Shown in pieces: positions 6,429 to 9,896 of a stretch of 9,896 bases of DNA; positions within the stretch are counted from its first letter, which is position 1, and the number at the start of each line of letters is the position of its first letter. Position numbers and translations under genes: made by a program. The stretch spans positions 1 through 9,896 of the forward strand of contig JAEZSC010000044.1 in NCBI GenBank assembly GCA_023422005.1, given 5' to 3'. The DNA comes from Bacillota bacterium. Its GTDB lineage: Bacteria > Bacillota > Clostridia > Christensenellales > UMGS416. Below the pieces are notes generated by a model. The model worked only from the letters and a program-made list of their open reading frames with translations, made no database searches and was not told where the DNA came from.

Positions 6429-7208
6429 ATGTGGTCAAGAGCGGAACTCAAGGAACGGGCCAAACAGGTGCTTAGAAAGTATTACTGGATCGCTTTTCTG
6501 GTAACGCTGGTGGCGGGCATACTGGGCGGCGGCTCCGGCAACTCCGGCGGCTTAACGTTTAATTTTAGCTACAACAACAGGCAATTTGAGCGAAACAACC
6601 TGCCCTGGCAGGGAGGCGACATTTTCAGCAACCAGGACTTCCTGAACGCGCTGCCGGCCATCCTCACAGGTTTATTTATCGGCGGCTCCATTGTGTTCAT
6701 CGTTCTGACCTTTGGCATCGCGTTCCGGCTGTTCGTTGGCGGCCCGATAGAGGCCGGCATGAACCGCTACTTCCTCGACGCCCGTTTGGATCGGTCCGAC
6801 TTCAGCAATCTCTTCAGCATGTTCCGCTCCGGCCGCTATATGAACGTGGTGAAGGCCACCGGCTGGCGCATGCTGTTTACCTTTTTATGGTCGCTGCTGC
6901 TGATCATCCCCGGCATTGTCATGGGTTACGCCTATAGCATGATGCCCTACCTGCTGGCTGACAACCCAACGCTCAATTACCGCCGCGCCATGGAACTCAG
7001 CAAGGCCATGACCCAGGGCCATAAGTGGAACATCTTTGTGCTGGAGCTGTCCTTCATTGGCTGGTATCTGTTGGGCATGCTGGCCTGCTGCGTAGGCATG
7101 GTGTTTGTGACGCCCTATGAACAAGCCACCAAGGCGGAGCTCTACGTCACCCTGCGCCAGAACGCCCTGGACGCCGGTCTGCTCACACCCGGAGATGTCA
7201 ATCGGTAA
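6429..7208 (+). CDS. DUF975 family membrane protein
   Basis: The protein has 259 residues from the ATG at 6429, chosen because GGGGAGGG (6413-6420) sits 8 bases upstream; a GTG at 6411 would overlap that SD. The N-terminus WSRAELKERAKQVLRKYYW followed by a first membrane helix (about 18-33), and the C-terminal block MPYLLADNPTLNYRRAMELS (172-191), GHKWNIFVLELSFIGWYLLG (197-216) and TPYEQATKAELY (228-239), are diagnostic for DUF975. Four hydrophobic spans are visible (about 18-33, 77-104, 145-168 and 201-226). A Gly/Asn/Ser-rich loop (34-66) lies between the first two. Members are integral membrane proteins of unknown function, common in Clostridia. The gene is monocistronic, with a TATAAT promoter before it and an intrinsic terminator right after. 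Confidence 0.88.
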   Translation: MWSRAELKERAKQVLRKYYWIAFLVTLVAGILGGGSGNSGGLTFNFSYNNRQFERNNLPWQGGDIFSNQDFLNALPAILTGLFIGGSIVFIVLTFGIAFRLFVGGPIEAGMNRYFLDARLDRSDFSNLFSMFRSGRYMNVVKATGWRMLFTFLWSLLLIIPGIVMGYAYSMMPYLLADNPTLNYRRAMELSKAMTQGHKWNIFVLELSFIGWYLLGMLACCVGMVFVTPYEQATKAELYVTLRQNALDAGLLTPGDVNR

Positions 7209-7229
7209 TGCTTGCGCTTCGCCCTCTTG

Positions 7230-7266
7230 CAGCCGCCCGCATCATATGCCGGGCGGCTGTTTGTTT
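7230..7266 (+). terminator. Intrinsic terminator of the DUF975 gene
   Basis: A 10-bp GC-rich stem (7230-7239 with 7250-7259) with a 10-base loop is followed by TTTGTTT (7260-7266), 21 bases after the stop codon. On the minus strand the stem is not followed by U residues, so it serves the plus-strand gene and the convergent Nudix gene only poorly. Confidence 0.85.
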
Positions 7267-7272
7267 CTCAAA

Positions 7273-7722
7273 CTAAAACCACTGGGGCCCATCTTTCGGA
7301 TCGCCGCCGAAGTAGCCTTCGTGCACGGTGTCATCAAAGAACAGCCGCAGCTGCCGGTCGAAGGTGTGGCTCAGTTGCAGCGATTCCAACCGCGACCGGT
7401 CCACCCAGAACGCTCGGCCCTCCTCGGTCTCGCCGGCCATCTGGCCCTCAAAGTCGTGGGTCACAAAGCAGAAGATCAACTCCCGTTTGGTTGTCGCCTC
7501 GTCGAACCAGTGGATGATGCCACGGCAGCGCAGGTTGCGCACCGTCAGACCGGTTTCTTCCCGCATCTCGCGCACAGCGGATTCCGTGATGCTCTCGCCA
7601 GGCTCCACATGGCCGCCAGGGAAGGCGATGCCCGGCCAGCTCTTGCGTCGCTCCAGCACCAGTACCCGGTCGCGGTCCAGGTCGTGCACCATCGTGCAGT
7701 TCATCAGTTCCGTCTCGATCAT
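7273..7722 (-). CDS. Nudix hydrolase (8-oxo-dGTP diphosphatase-like)
   Basis: The protein has 149 residues, normal for a single Nudix domain. The Nudix box is complete: Gly37, Glu43, then Arg51-Glu52, Glu55-Glu56 and Gly58 in GHVEPGESITESAVREMREETGL, which binds Mg2+ and hydrolyses nucleoside diphosphate-X bonds. The N-terminus (MNCTMVHDLDRDRVLVLERR) and the segment after the box (IIHWFDEATTKRELIFCFVTHDFEG, about 70-94) resemble MutT-like 8-oxo-dGTP diphosphatases, so nucleotide-pool sanitation is the best guess. The exact substrate is not fixed by sequence. The SD GGGGAG lies about 5 bases before the ATG at 7722. It has its own near-consensus promoter (7760-7788), divergent from the phosphatidyltransferase promoter. 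The stop is 64 bases from the convergent DUF975 gene. Confidence 0.9.
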   Translation of the reverse strand: MIETELMNCTMVHDLDRDRVLVLERRKSWPGIAFPGGHVEPGESITESAVREMREETGLTVRNLRCRGIIHWFDEATTKRELIFCFVTHDFEGQMAGETEEGRAFWVDRSRLESLQLSHTFDRQLRLFFDDTVHEGYFGGDPKDGPQWF

Positions 7723-7759
7723 ATGCCCTCCCCACGGTCTGCATGGTGCAGCCTTCCTT

Positions 7760-7788
7760 TTTATATGCCATCTGCCTCATTTCGTCAA
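7760..7788 (-). promoter_or_regulatory. Promoter of the Nudix gene
   Basis: On the minus strand TTGACG (7788-7783) and TATAAA (7765-7760) are spaced by 17 bases; each differs from consensus at one position. Transcription would start near 7753, 31 bases before the start codon at 7722. It lies back-to-back with the plus-strand promoter at 7794-7802. Confidence 0.7.
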
Positions 7789-7793
7789 TGCTC

Positions 7794-7802
7794 TGCTATA
7801 CT
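7794..7802 (+). promoter_or_regulatory. Extended -10 promoter of the CDP-alcohol phosphatidyltransferase gene
   Basis: TGC-TATACT forms an extended -10 element (TGn plus a hexamer with one mismatch). The -35 position is poor, which extended -10 promoters tolerate. The start would be near 7809, leaving a leader of about 24 bases before the GTG at 7833. Its polymerase footprint would overlap that of the divergent Nudix promoter. Confidence 0.5.
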
Positions 7803-7832
7803 GATAATGATTCCGAAGCATGGAGGATGCCC

Positions 7833-8372
7833 GTGCGCCATCTGCCCAACGCCCTGACCATCTCCCGAATGCTGATGTCGGTCAGCCTCTTTGCGCTGAC
7901 CGGCCAGCGGGTGGCGTTCCTGTGGGTGTATGTGGCCTGCGGTATCACCGATTGGCTGGACGGCGTGCTGGCCCGCCGGCTGCAAGCCCAGAGCCGGCTG
8001 GGCGCCACGCTGGACAGCGTCGCCGATATCGTGTGGTTCGTGGGGGCAGCCGTGGCGCTGCTGCGCTGGCTGCCGGCTCCGCCGCCGTGGGCCTGGGCAG
8101 CCCTGGCGCTGGTGATGGCGGTGCGCATTGCCGGCATCGCGGTGAGCTGGGCGCGGTACGGCCGGCCTGTATTCCTGCACACCGTGGCCAACAAGGCGGC
8201 GGGGCTGCTGTTCTTCCTGTGCCCGCTGGAGGTGGCGATCCTGGGCACGGTCTACGGCCCGCTGGTGCTCATAGCCGTGGCGCTCATTGCCTCCGCGGAG
8301 GAGCTGGCGCTGCACTGCGCCAGCTCCTCGCCGGACCCCGACGTCAAGGGTTGGCTGTGGAGAGCAGGATAG
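7833..8372 (+). CDS. CDP-alcohol phosphatidyltransferase family protein
   Basis: The protein has 179 residues from a GTG start. The catalytic motif is complete: Asp40, Asp43-Gly44, Ala47-Arg48, Gly57, Asp61 and Asp65 (DWLDGVLARR...GATLDSVAD), the metal- and CDP-binding site of enzymes joining CDP-diacylglycerol to an alcohol. Several hydrophobic helices follow (about 67-83, 87-107, 122-140 and 143-160), so it is an integral membrane enzyme. The N-terminus HLPNALTISRMLMS is typical of PgsA-like members, but the acceptor alcohol (glycerol-3-phosphate, inositol phosphate, serine or other) is not certain. The start is decided by GGAGG (7822-7826): it abuts the ATG at 7827 with no spacing but is 6 bases from the GTG at 7833, which also gives the usual N-terminus. 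It is monocistronic with its own promoter and terminator. Confidence 0.87.
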   Translation: MRHLPNALTISRMLMSVSLFALTGQRVAFLWVYVACGITDWLDGVLARRLQAQSRLGATLDSVADIVWFVGAAVALLRWLPAPPPWAWAALALVMAVRIAGIAVSWARYGRPVFLHTVANKAAGLLFFLCPLEVAILGTVYGPLVLIAVALIASAEELALHCASSSPDPDVKGWLWRAG

Positions 8373-8387
8373 AATCAAGATGTCGTA

Positions 8388-8424
8388 GGGCCCGCCGGCG
8401 TATGCCGGCGGGCCCTCTCTTGTT
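8388..8424 (+). terminator. Intrinsic terminator between the convergent phosphatidyltransferase and rsgA genes
   Basis: A perfect 12-bp stem (8388-8399 with 8404-8415), loop GTAT, is followed on the plus strand by the pyrimidine-rich TCTCTTGTT. It begins 16 bases after the phosphatidyltransferase stop codon. On the minus strand the stem lies just past the rsgA stop and could also stop that transcript, but without a U tract. Confidence 0.8.
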
Positions 8425-9460
8425 ATCTTTCCCGCGCCCGATCGCCCCTCTTGGCGATGTGGTTCAGGCGGAACGCGGCCTTTTTGGCCTCACGCTCCAT
8501 CTCCTTTTGTATGCTGCAATAGCTCTTGAAACGCTTGGCATCCAGCTCACCCCGGCCGATGGCGGCGCGCACGGCGCAGCCGGGCTCGTGCTCATGCCGG
8601 CAGTCGCGAAAGCGGCATTGGGCGGTCAACGCCTCCACATCCGGGAAGGTGTCGCTCAGAGACCCGCCGTCGCCCACGACGCCCAGCTCGCGCATGCCCG
8701 GCGTGTCGATGAAAAGCGCGCCGCCGGGCAGCACCGCCATCTGTCGGTTGGTCGTCGTGTGAGCGCCGCGGGAGCCGTCGGAGCGCAAACCCCCGGTGGC
8801 CATCACTTCGCTGCCGAACAGCGCGTTGAGCAGTGTGGACTTGCCCACGCCGGAACTGCCCACGACCACGGCGGTCTGCCCGGGCGCAAGCTTGGCGCGC
8901 ACATCGTCCAGCCCCTGCCCCTGCAGCGCGCTCACGGTGACCACCGCGAGGCCGGGGAACAGGTCTGTCAATTGGTATACCTTGGCCCACAGGTTGTCGC
9001 ACAAGTCGGCCTTGGTCAGCAAAGCCACCGGCTGCGCGCCGCCCTCCAGTATGGCCGTGAGATAGCGCTCCATGCGCCGGGCGTTGTAATCCCGATCCAG
9101 CGCCATGGCCGCGAAGGCCACATCCACATTGGCGGCGATGACCTGCCGTCCGCTGACTGTGAAGGCCATGTGGCGTACCAGCGCTGTGCGACGGGGCAGC
9201 AGAGCGGCGATCAGCGCGCTGCCCTGCTCCAGCTTCACGGCCACAAAATCACCCACCTCGGGGTAGGCATCCTCGGGCTGGTCTCGGCGGAACCTGCCTG
9301 TCAGGCCGGCCAGCTCCACGCCGTCGGCGTGGGCCACCTCCCACTGCCCGCGCCAGCGGGCAGTCACCCGGGCCGGCTGCAGGCCTTCATAGCCGTTCTC
9401 ATCCCACAGTTTCTGCCAGTGTTCGTTCCATCCATAGGTTTCTATCAGGTTGGTTGGCAT
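8423..9460 (-). CDS. rsgA: Ribosome small subunit-dependent GTPase A (RsgA)
   Basis: The 345-residue protein is a circularly permuted GTPase involved in late maturation of the 30S subunit. In order: an N-terminal OB-fold region (about 28-92), the G4 motif TKAD (149-152), G5 SAL (177-179), the P-loop GSSGVGKST (201-209), switch region GAHTTTNRQ (232-240), G3 DTPG (252-255), and a C-terminal zinc knuckle with Cys282, Cys287, His289 and Cys295 (CRFRDCRHEHEPGC). A basic tail follows. All motifs are intact. It is somewhat longer than the about 300-residue Bacillus form because of an N-terminal stretch and tail. The ATG at 9460 is the only sensible start: a stop lies in frame upstream, beyond the SD. 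The AAGGAG (9474-9479) lies 13 bases upstream, longer than optimal. A possible small ORF overlaps the start. The upstream promoter and terminators are described separately. Confidence 0.96.
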   Translation of the reverse strand: MPTNLIETYGWNEHWQKLWDENGYEGLQPARVTARWRGQWEVAHADGVELAGLTGRFRRDQPEDAYPEVGDFVAVKLEQGSALIAALLPRRTALVRHMAFTVSGRQVIAANVDVAFAAMALDRDYNARRMERYLTAILEGGAQPVALLTKADLCDNLWAKVYQLTDLFPGLAVVTVSALQGQGLDDVRAKLAPGQTAVVVGSSGVGKSTLLNALFGSEVMATGGLRSDGSRGAHTTTNRQMAVLPGGALFIDTPGMRELGVVGDGGSLSDTFPDVEALTAQCRFRDCRHEHEPGCAVRAAIGRGELDAKRFKSYCSIQKEMEREAKKAAFRLNHIAKRGDRARER

Positions 9461-9548
9461 ATCGATGTTTTCTCTCCTTCAAATTTGGAATCCGGTCGTG
9501 GTTGTTCTGAGCAACAAGGGATTCATCCATGGCAATTCTCACAAACAT
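9399..9548 (-). CDS. Possible 49-residue small protein overlapping the rsgA start
   Basis: A minus-strand ATG at 9548 is preceded by AAGGAG (9558-9563) at 9-base spacing, a better arrangement than that of rsgA itself. The frame runs 49 codons (MFVRIAMDESLVAQNNHDRI at the start) and stops at 9399-9401, inside rsgA but in a different frame. The peptide is polar and charged (segment NLKERKHRY, 22-30) and I recognise no family. It could be a real small protein, a leader ORF that modulates rsgA initiation, or a chance frame; the SD is the main support. The gap it occupies (9461-9582) shows no other gene. Confidence 0.25.
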   Translation of the reverse strand: MFVRIAMDESLVAQNNHDRIPNLKERKHRYANQPDRNLWMERTLAETVG

Positions 9549-9571
9549 CAAACACCGCTCCTTTCAAAAAG

Positions 9572-9611
9572 CAAAATAAAATAAGCGCCGAAAGCTCTGC
9601 CTTCGGCGCTT
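9572..9611 (-). terminator. Second intrinsic terminator upstream of rsgA
   Basis: A 10-bp stem (9583-9592 with 9602-9611), 9-base loop, is followed in the minus direction by TTTTATTTT (9572-9581). This is a strong rho-independent terminator for minus-strand transcription. It lies only 23 bases beyond the first stem (9635-9654) and 35 bases before the small ORF at 9548, so two terminators stand in series between the upstream promoter and rsgA. Confidence 0.75.
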
Positions 9612-9624
9612 TGAGAATGCCTTG

Positions 9625-9654
9625 CAATCAAAAAGGCGCGGCATCGGCCGCGCC
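9625..9654 (-). terminator. First intrinsic terminator of the right-edge minus-strand transcript
   Basis: An 8-bp all-GC stem (9635-9642 with 9647-9654), loop of 4, is followed in the minus direction by TTTTTGATTG. It is the first stop signal met by transcripts from the promoter at 9805-9833 and would define an RNA of roughly 170 nt. Confidence 0.75.
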
Positions 9655-9798
9655 CTGTTATGCAGGCAAAAACTCGCTCATGCGATACAAGGGCTGTCGT
9701 GAATAGGCCACGCAAGGCCGACTATGCAGTTGTCGGCATCCAAGGATGCTATTTGGTTGGCATACATAAAACAAACATCCTCGCTTTCCTCGCGTGAT
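9626..9798 (-). ncRNA. Candidate structured small RNA (about 170 nt) or leader RNA
   Basis: The interval runs from the predicted start of the promoter at 9805-9833 to the terminator at 9625-9654 and holds no ORF longer than 29 codons. The RNA is rich in local pairing: GGAUG (9780-9776) with CAUCC (9748-9744); GCCGAC with GUCGGC (9737-9732 and 9722-9717); and a 7-bp stem with one bulged U, GCCCU-GU with ACAGGGC, enclosing a UCGC-AUGA-GCGA hairpin (about 9694-9652). I checked for tmRNA, RNase P and SRP RNA hallmarks and see none. A 6S-type 5'-3' closing stem is not evident. Two small ORFs lie inside (ATG at 9778, 9 codons; ATG at 9767, 29 codons), so a leader-peptide transcript is an alternative. 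The identity is unknown. Confidence 0.42.
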
Positions 9799-9804
9799 AG
9801 CGTT

Positions 9805-9833
9805 ATTGTACTATATGGATTTCCAGCGCGCAA
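9805..9833 (-). promoter_or_regulatory. Minus-strand promoter of the right-edge transcript
   Basis: On the minus strand TTGCGC (9833-9828) and TACAAT (9810-9805) are separated by 17 bases. The -10 box has one mismatch and the -35 keeps TTG. The start would be near 9798. Its -35 lies 14 bases from the -35 of the divergent plus-strand promoter, so the two polymerases could compete or share regulators. Confidence 0.65.
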
Positions 9834-9847
9834 CAGCATTTTTCCAA

Positions 9848-9876
9848 TTGACAGGCATAGTGCGCTTATTTATAAT
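9848..9876 (+). promoter_or_regulatory. Perfect consensus sigma-70/sigma-A promoter leading out of the window
   Basis: TTGACA (9848-9853) and TATAAT (9871-9876) match consensus exactly with a 17-base spacer, and a T-run/AATT stretch (9838-9849) precedes them. Transcription would start near 9883 and read rightward beyond the window. The transcribed unit is not visible here; such full-consensus promoters are usual for highly expressed or tightly repressed units. Confidence 0.75.
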
Positions 9877-9896
9877 AATGGAGCGTTGCTTTGCGC

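Noticed and set aside
7820..9706. A very long plus-strand open frame running antisense to rsgA and out of frame with the phosphatidyltransferase.
   Set aside because: It is a by-product of high GC content. It overlaps two well-supported genes and its translation is low-complexity with no recognisable motif.
9449..9764. The 12-base string TTGGTTGGCATA occurs at the rsgA start (9450-9461) and again at 9753-9764.
   Set aside because: A few shared 12-mers are expected by chance in a 10-kb window, and similarity does not extend beyond the match.
9626..9798. Considered calling the right-edge transcript 6S RNA because of its length and promoter.
   Set aside because: The 5' and 3' ends do not form the expected closing stem and I cannot trace the central bubble. 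Left as an unassigned structured RNA.

Overview
The window is a high-GC stretch of bacterial chromosome. It has compact operons, strong Shine-Dalgarno (SD) sequences of the AGGAGG type, sigma-70/sigma-A style promoters and several intrinsic terminators. The gene set suggests a high-GC member of the Clostridia (Bacillota): a carboxynorspermidine-type saccharopine dehydrogenase start, DUF975, DUF1294 and DUF3298 proteins, a stand-alone HyuA-like protein and RsgA. This is an inference from protein families and composition; no rRNA or other taxonomic marker is present. I found no insertion sequence, phage gene, tRNA, rRNA or CRISPR array.

Left part (1-3440, minus strand). The first 23 codons of a Rossmann-fold dehydrogenase (1-70) have their own promoter (113-141). 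Upstream lies a two-gene operon: an NAD(P)/FAD oxidoreductase resembling rubredoxin/nitrite reductases (2265-3395), then a HyuA-type hydantoinase/oxoprolinase subunit (255-2255). The gap between them is 9 bases, the SD of the second gene overlaps the stop of the first, and a hairpin follows at 173-196.

Middle (3441-5505, plus strand). A gene-free, hairpin-rich block (about 3511-3666) and an SD-covering hairpin precede two adjacent diverged paralogues of the DUF4163/DUF3298 (RsiV-like) family (3726-4415 and 4435-5079). Neither has an export signal, and the second has lost the family's glycine-rich signature. A small DUF1294 membrane protein follows (5227-5505).

Right part (5523-8425). A nucleotidyltransferase-fold protein (minus) is divergent from a DUF975 membrane protein (plus). 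The DUF975 gene is convergent with a Nudix hydrolase (minus), which is divergent from a CDP-alcohol phosphatidyltransferase (plus, GTG start). Terminators lie at 7230-7266 and 8388-8424. The rest are largely one-gene housekeeping units: nucleotide clean-up, phospholipid head-group synthesis and ribosome maturation.

Right edge (8423-9896). rsgA (minus) is preceded by more than 400 bases with no long gene. That stretch holds a strong minus-strand promoter, a structured roughly 170-nt transcript candidate, two intrinsic terminators in series, a possible 49-codon ORF overlapping the rsgA start, and a perfect TTGACA-17-TATAAT promoter pointing out of the window. This edge and the hairpin block at 3511-3666 are the least explained parts. 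No complete novel system is demonstrable from the sequence alone.
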